Source: VAZQ01 sp963725185 (GTDB taxonomy: Bacteria > Pseudomonadota > Alphaproteobacteria > Rhizobiales > Xanthobacteraceae). From it: DNA of 64,000 nucleotides. The stretch is from assembly GCA_963725185.1 (NCBI GenBank), contig CAVRXO010000013.1:62001-126000 (forward strand), read 5' to 3'. Positions 52,472 through 61,424 of this stretch are shown in pieces. The notes beneath the pieces are model-generated. The model worked only from the letters and a program-made list of their open reading frames with translations. It did not search any database and was not told the DNA's origin. The stretch's first letter is position 1, and the number at the start of each line of letters is the position of its first letter. The position numbers were made by a program, and so were the translations under genes.

Positions 52472-53524
52472 CTAACGGTTCTGAGCACCGAGCAGAATCC
52501 GCGCCCGCTCCACCACCGGCGCCGGCGTGTGCAGGATCTCACCGACGAGCTTCGCCACGGCGTCCGCACCCATGGGCTGGATCTCCATATTGATCCTCTG
52601 CGCCTCGGCAACGAATTGCGGATCCACAAGAGTTGCCGCGAACGCCGCCCGCAGCGCTTCCACCCGATCAAGCGGCGTGTCGGGCGGTGCCAATAACGGA
52701 CGCCCGTAGGCCCAGGGCCCGAAGATGAGGCGGAAAAGCTGACGGTCTTCCTCTTTGGTCGCAAGGTCGTAGGCGTTCGGGATATCCTGCAGATCGGGGT
52801 GCTTATGCAAAGCGAGCTGCACCGGCACCCAAAAGCGGCCGGCCTTGAAGTCATCCCACATGACGGCCTTGAGGGTGGAGACCAGCAAGCCGCAATAGCC
52901 GTCGACCTCGCCGCGCTCGGCGGCGAGCCGCACTTCCGGCGTCCCCGGATAGCTGGTCACGACCTTGAAATTGATTCCGGCGAGCGGTCCCAGCACGCGG
53001 GCATCGACGGTCGAGCCTGAGGCCGGGCCGGCCGAGCCGACCACGACCTCGCGCCGCTTGAGATCGGCCAGCGTCCGCAGGTCCTTGCTCCAGAAGCCGC
53101 AGGTGGAGATCTCGGAATTGAGGCTGCCCAACCACATGAAGGTCCGCGGGTCGAACCTGGCGTTCACCGGGTCGATCAGCGGCTCGATCGTATTGACCGG
53201 ATTGATGATGCCGATGACCGAGCCGTCCCTTGGCGCGATATCCGCCAGATAGGCGGTGGCCTTCAAGGAGCCCGCACCCGGCATGGGCTGCACGATGATC
53301 GAAGGATTGCCCGGCACATGGCGTGCAAAGTGGCGCACGAACTCGCGCAGATAGATCTCGAAGGTCGAGCCGGGATTGTAGCCCACGACCGCCTTCACGG
53401 TCCGCCCGCGATAGAACGCGGCCACCTGGTCCTGCTGCGCCGTGGCCGCCGTCGCGCCGGCAAGCGCGAGCGCGAAGCCCAGCGACCAGCCCAGAGCGCG
53501 CGTGAAGGAGCGAATATTGGCCAT
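52472..53524 (-). CDS. Bug-type solute-binding protein (divergent TTT family)
   Basis: This 350-residue protein has a signal peptide (TRALGWSLGFALALAGATAA). Landmarks are FYRGRTVKAVVGYNPGSTFE, HVPGNPSIIVQPMPGAGSLK and TSYPGTPEVRLAAERGEVDG. The start at 53524 (MANIRSF) lacks a strong ribosome-binding site, and an ATG at 53554 would add ten residues. It is divergent from the crotonase gene and convergent with secreted paralogue 3. The ligand is unknown, and no membrane partner is present. Confidence 0.85.
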   Translation of the reverse strand: MANIRSFTRALGWSLGFALALAGATAATAQQDQVAAFYRGRTVKAVVGYNPGSTFEIYLREFVRHFARHVPGNPSIIVQPMPGAGSLKATAYLADIAPRDGSVIGIINPVNTIEPLIDPVNARFDPRTFMWLGSLNSEISTCGFWSKDLRTLADLKRREVVVGSAGPASGSTVDARVLGPLAGINFKVVTSYPGTPEVRLAAERGEVDGYCGLLVSTLKAVMWDDFKAGRFWVPVQLALHKHPDLQDIPNAYDLATKEEDRQLFRLIFGPWAYGRPLLAPPDTPLDRVEALRAAFAATLVDPQFVAEAQRINMEIQPMGADAVAKLVGEILHTPAPVVERARILLGAQNR

Positions 53525-53796
53525 CACATTTTTGTCCGAGACTGAAAGCCCCATGCTCTGCTTGAGCGGCAAGCGTGGCATGGACGTTGCCGCCTGTCAT
53601 CCGCCTTTTCTCATTGGCACTCGCTTGCGCAACTCGACGCATGCAGCTCCAAGCGGTATGCGACATTTCCGCACATTCGGCTTTCCCTTGGGAAGGCCTG
53701 GGCGCTCCGCCGTGCGGATGCTACGGTTGTTCAGAGACGCGCGCCGCCAGCCCACTATCATTCTCCCATAATCCGAAAATAACCTTGGAGGACCCG

Positions 53797-54627
53797 ATGT
53801 CAGACGACGTCATCAAGCTTGAAAACGTCAAGATCGAACGCGACGGCGGCGTGACGTTCGTCATCCTGAACCGTCCGGAGAAACGCAATGCCATGAGTCC
53901 ACAGCTGCACGTGGACATGTGCGAAGCGCTCGACTGGGCCGAGGAGGATACCCAGACCAAGGTCCTGGTGCTGACCGGCGCGGGCGGCAACTTCTGCGCG
54001 GGGCAGGACTTGAAGCTCTTCTTCCGCGCTACCGAGGACGATCCGCGTGCGCGCAACCGGGCGCGCCGCGCGGCGCATACCTGGCGCTGGGACAAGCTCT
54101 CGCGCTTCCCCAAGGCGACCATCGCCATGGTGCACGGCTACTGTTTCGGCGGCGGCTTCGTGCCCGTGATCGCCTGCGATTTCGCCATTGCGGCGCAAGA
54201 CGCCACCTTCGGCCTCTCCGAGGTCAACTGGGGCCACATGCCGGGCGGGTTGGTCGCCTGGGCCATAACGGTCAACATGAGCTATCGCGATGCGATCTAC
54301 TATGCGGTGACCGGAGATCAATTCAACGGACAGGAAGCGGCGGCGATGAAATTCGTCAACAAGGCGGTGCCGCTCGACCGCTTGCGCGACGAGACGATGG
54401 CGCTGGCGCGCAAGCTTGAATCCAAGAGCGCGGCGGCGGTCCGCTACAGCAAGGAGGCGGTACGCTCGGTGCGCGGCATGACGCAGGAGCAGGCGCTGGA
54501 CTTCCTGAACTGCAAGAGCGATGCCCTCAAGTACATCGATCCCGAAAAGGGTCGCGACAAGGCGATGAAGATGTTCCTGGACGAAAAAACGTTCAAGCCC
54601 GGTCTCGGCGACTTCAAGCACGACTGA
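53797..54627 (+). CDS. Crotonase-family enzyme similar to hydroxycinnamoyl-CoA hydratase-lyase
   Basis: This 276-residue enzyme resembles p-hydroxycinnamoyl-CoA hydratase-lyase along its whole length. It shares VTFVILNRPEKRNAMSP, WDKLSRFPKATIAMVHGYCF, GGGFVPVIACDFAIAAQDAT, FGLSEVNWGHMPGG (E142 as the probable catalytic acid) and the ending FLDEKTFKPGLGDFK. HCHL releases vanillin-type aldehydes from feruloyl-CoA. The Tyr expected after DLK in that enzyme is Phe here (QDLKLFF), so a different acyl-CoA may be used. GGAGG precedes ATG 53797. It is followed by a binding protein and an acyl-CoA synthetase, which suggests uptake, activation and hydration of one substrate. Confidence 0.88.
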   Translation: MSDDVIKLENVKIERDGGVTFVILNRPEKRNAMSPQLHVDMCEALDWAEEDTQTKVLVLTGAGGNFCAGQDLKLFFRATEDDPRARNRARRAAHTWRWDKLSRFPKATIAMVHGYCFGGGFVPVIACDFAIAAQDATFGLSEVNWGHMPGGLVAWAITVNMSYRDAIYYAVTGDQFNGQEAAAMKFVNKAVPLDRLRDETMALARKLESKSAAAVRYSKEAVRSVRGMTQEQALDFLNCKSDALKYIDPEKGRDKAMKMFLDEKTFKPGLGDFKHD

Positions 54628-54661
54628 CGCATCGATCGCCGGCGTGGGATCGGAGGGGCAT

Positions 54662-55696
54662 ATGGGTCGGCTTCGGATTGCGGGCTTGATCGGTATCGCG
54701 GTGATCGTCGCGGCGCATGTTCTGCCGGCTGCCGCGGCCGATGCCGAGCTCATCGCGGCGGCCCGCAAGGAGGGCAGGGTCACCTGGTACACGACCCAGA
54801 TCGTCGACCAGCTGGTGCGACCGGCCGCCGCGATGTTCGAGAAGACGTACGGCATCCAGGTCGATTATATCCGCGCCGATTCCAACGACGTCACGCTGCG
54901 CATCCTGAACGAGAGCCAGGGCGGCCGCGTTCTTGCCGATGTGTTCGACGGCACCTCGTCGGTCGCGAGCCTGAAGCCGAAAAACCTGGTGCTGCGCTGG
55001 ACGCCCGACTCCGCCGCGCGCCTGCCTCCGGAGGTCCGCGACCCGGAAGGCTATTGGGTCGGCTCCAATCTCTATGTTCTCACACCCGGCTACAACACCG
55101 ATCTGGTGGCGCCGGGCACGCAGCCGAAGACCTTCGGCGACCTGCTCGATCCCAAGTGGAAGGGCCGGATGGTGTGGAACTCCGGGGTGGCAAGCTCGGC
55201 GGCGGCGGGCTTCATCGGGCTGGTGCTGAAGACGATGGGAGAAGACCAGGGACGCGCCTATCTGCGCGACCTTGCCAAGCAGGATATCGCCGGGGTTCGC
55301 GTCTCCGCCCGGCAGGTGCTCAACCAGGTGATCGCCGGCGAATATGCGGTCGGGCTCGCCATCTTCAACAATCACGCGGTGATCAGTGCGGAGAAAGGCG
55401 CGCCTTGCGCCTGGATCCCCATGAGCCCGGCGATGACGGTGCTCTCGGTCCTCTCGGTGATGAAGGGCGCGCCGCATCCCAATGCCGCAAAGCTTTTGGT
55501 CGATTTTCTGGTCTCGGAAGCGGGGCAGAAGCTTTATCGCGACGCCGACTACCTCCCGGTCGATCCAGCGGTGCCGCCGCGCGATCCCTCCTTGCGGCCC
55601 GACGGCGACAAGTTCCGCGCCCTCTTCTTCACGCCCGAGCAGGTCGTGGCCGACATGCCGCACTGGATGGACATCTACAACGAATACTTCCGCTGA
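54662..55696 (+). CDS. Periplasmic binding protein of the iron(III)/family-1 type
   Basis: This 344-residue protein has a signal peptide (LRIAGLIGIAVIVAAHVLPA). Binding-protein landmarks are RKEGRVTWYTTQIVDQLVRP, MFEKTYGIQVDYIRADSNDV, YWVGSNLYVLTPGYNTDLVA and DLLDPKWKGRMVWNSGVASS. The ATG at 54662 has GGAGG six bases ahead. It lies 34 bases after the crotonase and 9 bases before the acyl-CoA synthetase, so the three form an operon. The ligand may be the acid handled by these enzymes and not iron; that is inference from context. Confidence 0.85.
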   Translation: MGRLRIAGLIGIAVIVAAHVLPAAAADAELIAAARKEGRVTWYTTQIVDQLVRPAAAMFEKTYGIQVDYIRADSNDVTLRILNESQGGRVLADVFDGTSSVASLKPKNLVLRWTPDSAARLPPEVRDPEGYWVGSNLYVLTPGYNTDLVAPGTQPKTFGDLLDPKWKGRMVWNSGVASSAAAGFIGLVLKTMGEDQGRAYLRDLAKQDIAGVRVSARQVLNQVIAGEYAVGLAIFNNHAVISAEKGAPCAWIPMSPAMTVLSVLSVMKGAPHPNAAKLLVDFLVSEAGQKLYRDADYLPVDPAVPPRDPSLRPDGDKFRALFFTPEQVVADMPHWMDIYNEYFR

Positions 55697-55705
55697 GGAG
55701 CCGGC

Positions 55706-57877
55706 ATGGATTTCACGCAATCCTGCGACAAGGTCGCAGCCCTCACATCGCCACGCAACGTGGTCATCGTCGGCGCCAGCGACCGGCCCGGCAATTGGGC
55801 GCTGCGGGCCTGGAAAAATCTGCAGCGCTACCGGTTTCCCGGCAATATCCACCTGATCAATCCGCGGCGCGACGAGATCCTCGGCACGCGCGCCTATCCG
55901 GACTTCAAGTCGCTGCCCGAGCCGCCCGATCATCTCTTGGTGGTGGTGCCGGCGCCCGCGGTCCCCGACCTCTTGTTGGAGGGCGCGGCCGCCGGCGCGC
56001 GCAGCGCCACCGTGTTCTCGTCGGGCTTCGGCGAAGCGTTCGATGCCGCCGGAGCGAAACTGGGCGTGCGCTTGCGCGAGGTGATCGCGCAGACGGGGCT
56101 CGGCGTGTCGGGTCCCAACTGCATGGGCAATGTCTGCAAGCCGGCCCGTTTCGTCACCCTGACGGAGGATCGCGAGCTCAATCTGACGCCGGGCCCGGTG
56201 GCGCTGGTCGGCCAGAGCGGGGGCGTGATGATCTTCATCAACCACGCCCTGGAGGAGCGCGGCATCCTGGCGCGCTATCTTATCACCAGCGGCAACGAGG
56301 CCGGCCTGCAGATCGCCGACTATATCGCCTTCTTCGCCAGCGAGCCTGAGCTCAAGGTCGTCATCGTCTATGTCGAGGCCGTCGCCGATCTCGAGAAATT
56401 CAAGGCCGCCTGCGCGCGCGCCCGCGCGGCCGGCAAGGCGGTCATCGCGGTCAAGCTCGGCCAGTCGCAAGCCGGCCGGTCGGCGGCGCTGGCGCATACC
56501 GGCTCGCTCGCCGGCGCGGTCGCGGCCTTCGATGCGGTCGCCGCCGATATCGGGGTGATCCGCGCCGACACTCTCGACGATGCGATCGAGCTGACCGAGC
56601 TTCTGGCCCATACCGGCGCGCCGAAGGGACGCCGGCTCGGGGCGGTGACCTTGTCGGGCGCCTATCGCGGGCTGCTGCTCGATGCGGCCGAGCGCAACGA
56701 TCTGTCGTTTCCGGATCTCGCCCCCGAGACGGTCGCCAAGCTCGAGCAGGTGCTCAGTGTCGGCTCCTTGATCTCCAACCCGATCGATGGCGGCTTCGGC
56801 GTGCTGCAGAGCGCCGACACCTACCGGGTCTGCATCGATGCGCTGCAGGAGGATCCGAGCATCGACATGGTGCTGCTGCAGGAACCGATCCCGCGCGAGC
56901 CCGGTTCGCCGCGGCGCGAAAACTACATCCGGCTCGCCGACGCCTATGCGGCCGCCGGCGCCAAGAAGCCGATCGCCTTCGTCACGCTGACCTCGCACGG
57001 GCAGACCGACTACAGTCGCGCGCTGCGCTCCGAGGTGCCGCATGTGTCGTTTCTGCAGGAGGCCAACAAGGCGCTGCGGGTCATCGCCGCGGCGGCACGC
57101 CGCGAGGAGGCGGCAGCGCTCGCCGCCGGCGCTGTCGTTGGCAAGAGCGAGCCCGCGCTGGCCGCGCGTGCCGACGAATTGCGCGCGCGGGCCCGCGCTG
57201 CGGCCGCTCCGTTCGCGCTCGACGAAGTGCAATCGAAAGCCTTGCTGGCGGCCTACGGCATGCCGATGGCGCGCGAGGCCGTGGCAACGAGCGCGGCCGA
57301 GGCGATCGCCATCGCGCAACGCATCGGCTATCCGGTCGTGCTCAAGGCGGTCTCGGGCAAGCTCCTGCACAAATCCGACGTGGGTGCGGTCGCGCTGAAC
57401 CTGGCGGACGCGGCGGCGATTAAGACCGCGTGGCAGCGGATCGAGGGCAACCTCTTGCAGCACGGCGTCAATGAGGGCGTCACCGGGATGCTGGTCAGCG
57501 AGATGGTCCGGGGCGGCCTCGAGCTGGTGCTCGGCCTGCACCGCGATCCCGAAATGGGGTTGGTCGTGATGTTCGGCAGCGGAGGCGTGCTGCTCGAGCT
57601 GGTGCGCGATGTCGCCTTCGCGATGCCGCCGATCACGCCCGCCAAGGCCCGCGACATGATCGCGCGCACCCACGCGGCGCGGTTGATCGGAGGCTTTCGC
57701 GGCAGCGCGGCGCTCGACCTCGATGCGCTGGTGGCGGCGCTGGTCGCGATCGGACGCCTGGCGGACGACTTTGCCGACGTCATCGAGTCGGTCGACGTCA
57801 ATCCCTTTGCGCTGAAAGCGGACGGCGGTGTCGCGCTGGACGCCCTGGTCGTCATCAGGGCACTGGGGCAAGCGTGA
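55706..57877 (+). CDS. NDP-forming acyl-CoA synthetase
   Basis: This is a 723-residue single-chain enzyme. A CoA-binding Rossmann domain (VVIVGASDRPGNW, 10-110) and succinyl-CoA ligase-like domains (about 150-460) are followed by an ATP-grasp domain (about 520-720; GYPVVLKAVSGKLLHKSDVG). The phospho-His is H264 in LAHTGSLAG. It makes an acyl-CoA from an acid, CoA and ATP with ADP release, reversibly. GAGGAG stands ahead of the ATG. With the crotonase upstream it likely supplies the CoA thioester. Related enzymes act on acetate, pimelate or aromatic acids; which applies is not visible. Confidence 0.92.
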   Translation: MDFTQSCDKVAALTSPRNVVIVGASDRPGNWALRAWKNLQRYRFPGNIHLINPRRDEILGTRAYPDFKSLPEPPDHLLVVVPAPAVPDLLLEGAAAGARSATVFSSGFGEAFDAAGAKLGVRLREVIAQTGLGVSGPNCMGNVCKPARFVTLTEDRELNLTPGPVALVGQSGGVMIFINHALEERGILARYLITSGNEAGLQIADYIAFFASEPELKVVIVYVEAVADLEKFKAACARARAAGKAVIAVKLGQSQAGRSAALAHTGSLAGAVAAFDAVAADIGVIRADTLDDAIELTELLAHTGAPKGRRLGAVTLSGAYRGLLLDAAERNDLSFPDLAPETVAKLEQVLSVGSLISNPIDGGFGVLQSADTYRVCIDALQEDPSIDMVLLQEPIPREPGSPRRENYIRLADAYAAAGAKKPIAFVTLTSHGQTDYSRALRSEVPHVSFLQEANKALRVIAAAARREEAAALAAGAVVGKSEPALAARADELRARARAAAAPFALDEVQSKALLAAYGMPMAREAVATSAAEAIAIAQRIGYPVVLKAVSGKLLHKSDVGAVALNLADAAAIKTAWQRIEGNLLQHGVNEGVTGMLVSEMVRGGLELVLGLHRDPEMGLVVMFGSGGVLLELVRDVAFAMPPITPAKARDMIARTHAARLIGGFRGSAALDLDALVAALVAIGRLADDFADVIESVDVNPFALKADGGVALDALVVIRALGQA

Positions 57878-57880
57878 CTT

Positions 57881-58058
57881 CCGTAGGGTGGGCAAAGGCG
57901 GCCCCGGAGCTTTTGATCTATCCACGGCGCCGTTTCCGCCGTGCCCACGCGGACGCACGCGCAACGCCGAAGGAGCTGCGAGTTCTTCCGCGTGGGCACG
58001 GCGGAATACATGTCGTGCCCACGCGGCAGAGCGTCGGCCGCCTTTGCCCACCCTACGG
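57881..58058. repeat. Nested palindromic element between convergent genes
   Basis: The outer arms at 57881-57903 and 58036-58058 are perfect 23-bp inverted copies (CCGTAGGGTGGGCAAAGGCG and three more bases). Inside, 57934-57953 and 57987-58006 form a second perfect 20-bp pair. The whole 178-base stretch could fold into a two-level cruciform or hairpin. It fills the gap between the synthetase and Bug gene ends and may stop transcription from both sides. It resembles repeats common in Bradyrhizobium-type genomes. Confidence 0.85.
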
Positions 58059-58079
58059 CAGGATCAACAAATCGATCCA

Positions 58080-59057
58080 CTACAGCGGCTGGAAATTCGC
58101 GGCGCGAAACAGCTCGGCATTGCGCGCGACCTCCGCGGCAATGAACTGGCCGAATTCTTCCGGCGTCTCGGCGACCCCCTCGATCCCCAGACCGGCAAGC
58201 CGTCCGCTTTTCTCCAGCTCGCGCGTCGCCTCGTTGATGGCGGCGTTCAGCAGCTGCACGATGCCGTTCGGCAGCTCGGGCGGTCCCCACACGCCGTACC
58301 AGGAGGCGAATTGCAGCCCCGGCAGGCCGCTCTCGGCGGCGGTCGGGATATCAGGCGCAAGGCTGCTGCGCTTGGCGGCGGTGATCGCCAGCGCCTTGAC
58401 CTGGCCGCTGCGCGCCATCGGCAGGAGGACGAGCACCGCATCGATCATCAGCTGTACGTTGCCGGCCGCCACGTCGGCGAGCGCCGGGGCGGTGCCGCGA
58501 TAGGGCACGATCACGAGATTGGTTCCGGCAAGCTGGTTGAACGCGATGGTCGCGATATGGCCGGGGGCTCCGAGCGAGGGCGTCGCGAACGTCCATTGCT
58601 CCGGGTGGTGTCGGGCCTGCGCCAGCACCTCGGTGATGGTCTTGGGCGCCAGCTTGGGCGCCATGATCAGCAGCATCGGGGCCGCGCCGACACGCGCGAT
58701 CGGCTTGAAATCGGTCACCGGATCGTAAGGCGCATCGCGCATGACCTGCCGCGCCGTTATGTGCGTGGCGGCCGAGAACAGCAGCGTATAGCCGTCCGGC
58801 GCCGCATGCTGCACGACCGCGCCGCCGAGCGAGCCGTTCGCGCCGGCCCGGTTCTCCACCACCACGGTGAAGCCCTTCTGCTCCTTGAGCTTCTCGGCAA
58901 GGACCCGCGCCAGCACGTCCACGCCGCCACCGGGCGCGAACGGCACGATCAGGCGAATCGGACGCTGCGGATATGAGTTGCTTTGCGCGGCGGCCGGCGC
59001 GATCCCGAGCCCCAGGGAGGCGAGGGCGCAGCTGACAAAATCCCGCCTGCGCATCAT
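58080..59057 (-). CDS. Canonical Bug-family solute-binding protein
   Basis: This 325-residue protein has an export signal (MMRRRDFVSCALASLGLGIA). All Bug hallmarks are present: YPQRPIRLIVPFAPGGGVDV, VVENRAGANGSLGG, AAPDGYTLLF, YRGTAPALADVAAGNVQLMI and the late IPTAAESGLPG. It is the periplasmic receptor type of tripartite tricarboxylate transporters and often binds organic acids. AAGGGG precedes the ATG. It lies 26 bases after the DapA-type gene and shares its transcript, so its ligand may be that enzyme's substrate. Confidence 0.92.
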   Translation of the reverse strand: MMRRRDFVSCALASLGLGIAPAAAQSNSYPQRPIRLIVPFAPGGGVDVLARVLAEKLKEQKGFTVVVENRAGANGSLGGAVVQHAAPDGYTLLFSAATHITARQVMRDAPYDPVTDFKPIARVGAAPMLLIMAPKLAPKTITEVLAQARHHPEQWTFATPSLGAPGHIATIAFNQLAGTNLVIVPYRGTAPALADVAAGNVQLMIDAVLVLLPMARSGQVKALAITAAKRSSLAPDIPTAAESGLPGLQFASWYGVWGPPELPNGIVQLLNAAINEATRELEKSGRLAGLGIEGVAETPEEFGQFIAAEVARNAELFRAANFQPL

Positions 59058-59083
59058 GCGTTCCCCTTGGGCTTGGCGGGAGG

Positions 59084-60025
59084 TCAGGCAGCCTCGCGCC
59101 GCATCATGCCGGCGTCGCGCAGCGCGGCCTCGATCGCCTTGAGCGCGGCCCCGCTCGGCAGCCGTGTCGGCGGCTGCACGGTCGGCGACTTGAAGATGCC
59201 GGCCAGGTACATCGCCATCTTCATGCGGGCATGGGCGTCGCCGGTGGGCTCGCCGGTGCCGTAGACGGCGTCCTTGAGCGGATTGATGCGGTCCTGGATG
59301 TCCATCGCGCGCTTGAGATCGCCCTCGCAGACCGCCGCATAGAGGTCGACGATCATCTGCGGAATGAAGCAGCCAAATCCGACCAGCGCGCCGTCGACGC
59401 CCTGGACCATCGAAGGCAGCAGATATTCGTCGTGGCAGGTGAGCACGGTCACACTCGGATTGGCCTGCCTGATGACGCGCAGGTCGCGCGCGTATTTGTT
59501 CATGTCGCGGGTGCCGACCTTCATGCATTTCACCCATGGCAGCCGGGCGAGCGCCGCCAGCGTATCGAAGCCGTAGGAGGCGCGCGTCCAGGCCGGATAG
59601 ATATGCACGACGAGATCGAGCTCCGCGCTCTCGCCGATGGCGGTGAAGTAATCGACCACGTTGTCGGGCTGGCTCATGCCGAACCGCAGCCACTGGTGCG
59701 GCGGCATCACCAGCAAGGCGCTGGCGCCGGCCGCGCGTGCCATCTGGGCATGCTCGACCGCCTCGCTGATGCCTTCGCAGCAGATGCCGGAGACGACCGG
59801 CAGCTTGCCGGCGACCTCGTCGGCGACGATGCGGGTCGCCGCCATGCGTTGCTTCGCCGTCAACGCGAACACCTCGCCGGTGTGGCCGTTGGTGACGAGC
59901 CCGCCGATGCCCTTGTGGCCGGCGAGCCATTTGGCGAAGCGGCGCAGCTCCATCTCGTCGATGCTGAGATCCTGCTCGAACGGCAGTTGCATCGCCGGCA
60001 GGATGCCTCGGTATTCCCAACCCAT
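59084..60025 (-). CDS. DapA-family (N-acetylneuraminate lyase-like) aldolase
   Basis: This 313-residue TIM-barrel lyase has Schiff-base K169 in VKCMKVGT, the partner Y143 in HIYPAW and the GGLVTNGHTGEVFAL loop in place of the usual GTTGE. Family members condense or cleave pyruvate-containing compounds (dihydrodipicolinate, sialic acid, 2-keto-3-deoxy sugars). Pairing with a Bug receptor suggests catabolism of an imported keto acid and not lysine synthesis. The ATG at 60025 has GGGA about eight bases ahead; the upstream open frame is unsupported. Confidence 0.9.
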   Translation of the reverse strand: MGWEYRGILPAMQLPFEQDLSIDEMELRRFAKWLAGHKGIGGLVTNGHTGEVFALTAKQRMAATRIVADEVAGKLPVVSGICCEGISEAVEHAQMARAAGASALLVMPPHQWLRFGMSQPDNVVDYFTAIGESAELDLVVHIYPAWTRASYGFDTLAALARLPWVKCMKVGTRDMNKYARDLRVIRQANPSVTVLTCHDEYLLPSMVQGVDGALVGFGCFIPQMIVDLYAAVCEGDLKRAMDIQDRINPLKDAVYGTGEPTGDAHARMKMAMYLAGIFKSPTVQPPTRLPSGAALKAIEAALRDAGMMRREAA

Positions 60026-60374
60026 GGCTTGTTTCCCGGTTTCGAAATGGACGAGCGAGGATGCGTCAAAACCGGATTGGCGGCAAGCAGAGCCGCTCAC
60101 GTTCTTCTTGTAGAGCGGGCAAAGGCGGGCCCGACGTCACCCGTGCCGCACGATGGCGATTCGCGATGCCCACATCCGCTCATTCCCGCGGACGCGGGAA
60201 TCCAGACTTTGCCAAATCGCACGGACGTTCTATGGGGCAAAGGCTAGGTCCCCGCGCCCGCGCAGGGCTTTCGCATATGGAGGGAGAGTGATTGCTGCAC
60301 AACGCAGCCGCAAGCTCCAACCCTCCCGCCCGTTGGCGGGGAGGGTGGCGACGCGTAGCGGCCCGCACCGCGGG
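60026..60374. other. Intergenic region with a REP-like element
   Basis: About 350 bases without a gene. The REP-like element at 60171-60268 occupies its centre, and a pyrimidine/GC-rich stretch (CCCGCCCGTTGGCGGGGAGG near 60327) forms a further small hairpin. Confidence 0.4.
60171..60268. repeat. REP-like palindromic element, second copy
   Basis: This is closely similar to 52315-52418: CCGCTCATTCCCGCGGACGC, then a CTTTGCC arm, a short loop with GGACGTTC, and the returning arm GGCAAAGGCT. The right arm is more diverged here. Such dispersed near-identical palindromes are typical of REP elements. Confidence 0.75.
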
Positions 60375-61358
60375 TCAGCCGTGCTTGCGCAGGCGCGGAA
60401 CGACCTCCTTGCCCAGGAGCTCGATGCATTGGTCGAACTCGTCGAAGCGGAAACGCAGGTCGAACACGATGTGATCGATTCCGACCTCGAGGAATTTCTC
60501 GACCTCCTTCACCACATCGTCCGGGCTGCCGACGATGAACGAGCCTTCCAGGTCCTCCCATTTCTTGAATGATCCGGATTCCGGCTTCACCCAGAATTTC
60601 TGCTCGTTGGCGTTCTTCAAGAGGCCGTCGACATTCACCTTGCGCAATGCGGTCGCGCGGTCGACGTCGATGCTCGTGATCGGGATGCAGCCTTCCAGGA
60701 TGCGCGGCTTTCCCATCAAGGGCGCATCGGTCCGCAGCTTCTCCACCCGCTTCTTGTAGGTGTCGAGCGTGATGCGTCCGGGCAACCATCCTTCGCACCA
60801 AGCCAGCGCACGCCGCACCGAAGCGGGCGTCGCGCCCGCATACCAGATCGGCAGCGGCTCCTTGACGCGCGGCTTCAATCCGAGATCGGCGTTCTTGTAG
60901 AACTTGCCTTCGTAGGTGAAATGGTCGTGGGTCCACGACTTGCGCATGATCGCAACTTGCTCTTCGGCGACCTGATCGCGCGGCCAGTCGTTCATGCCGA
61001 GCGCATCGAACTCCACCTGAAAATTGCCGATCCCCATGCTCAGGATCAAGCGCTCTCCCGCCATGTATTCCAGCGAGTTGACCATCATCGCCAGCAGCAG
61101 CGGGTGACGATGCGGAATGAGCGAGCCAAAGCCGAGCTTGACCTTGGAGGTGACCATGCCGAGCGCGCTCAGCGTCACGAACGGATCGATGAAGGTATTG
61201 TCGGTCCCTTCCATGCCGTGGGGGTGAAAGACCAGGTGATCGCGCACCCAGATCGAATCGAAACCGAGCGCTTCGGCCTTTTTGGCGCCTTCGATCAGCT
61301 TGTCCTTGCCGGCCTCGCTGCCGAAATGCGGCATCAACAAGCCATATTCCGTAGTCAT
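60375..61358 (-). CDS. LLM-class flavin/F420-dependent oxidoreductase
   Basis: This 327-residue luciferase-like TIM-barrel protein starts MTTEYGLLMPHFG. It has the family segments AEALGFDSIWVRDHLVFHP, KLGFGSLIPHRHPLLLAMMV and GERLILSMGIGNFQVEFDAL. It is of the shorter F420-like type and not the NtaA type seen at 41956. The natural flavin (FMN or F420) and substrate are unknown. GGGAGAG precedes the ATG at 61358. It lies 66 bases after the class II aldolase on the same strand. Confidence 0.9.
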   Translation of the reverse strand: MTTEYGLLMPHFGSEAGKDKLIEGAKKAEALGFDSIWVRDHLVFHPHGMEGTDNTFIDPFVTLSALGMVTSKVKLGFGSLIPHRHPLLLAMMVNSLEYMAGERLILSMGIGNFQVEFDALGMNDWPRDQVAEEQVAIMRKSWTHDHFTYEGKFYKNADLGLKPRVKEPLPIWYAGATPASVRRALAWCEGWLPGRITLDTYKKRVEKLRTDAPLMGKPRILEGCIPITSIDVDRATALRKVNVDGLLKNANEQKFWVKPESGSFKKWEDLEGSFIVGSPDDVVKEVEKFLEVGIDHIVFDLRFRFDEFDQCIELLGKEVVPRLRKHG

Positions 61359-61424
61359 TGGTTCATCTCTCCCTATTTGATCGAGCAAACGCTTCTCGAA
61401 TGGTCACCGTGGCCGCCTTGGAGA

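Noticed and set aside
54614..58051. A 1,145-codon minus-strand frame
   Set aside because: It lies opposite three well-supported plus-strand genes, and its translation shows no domain.
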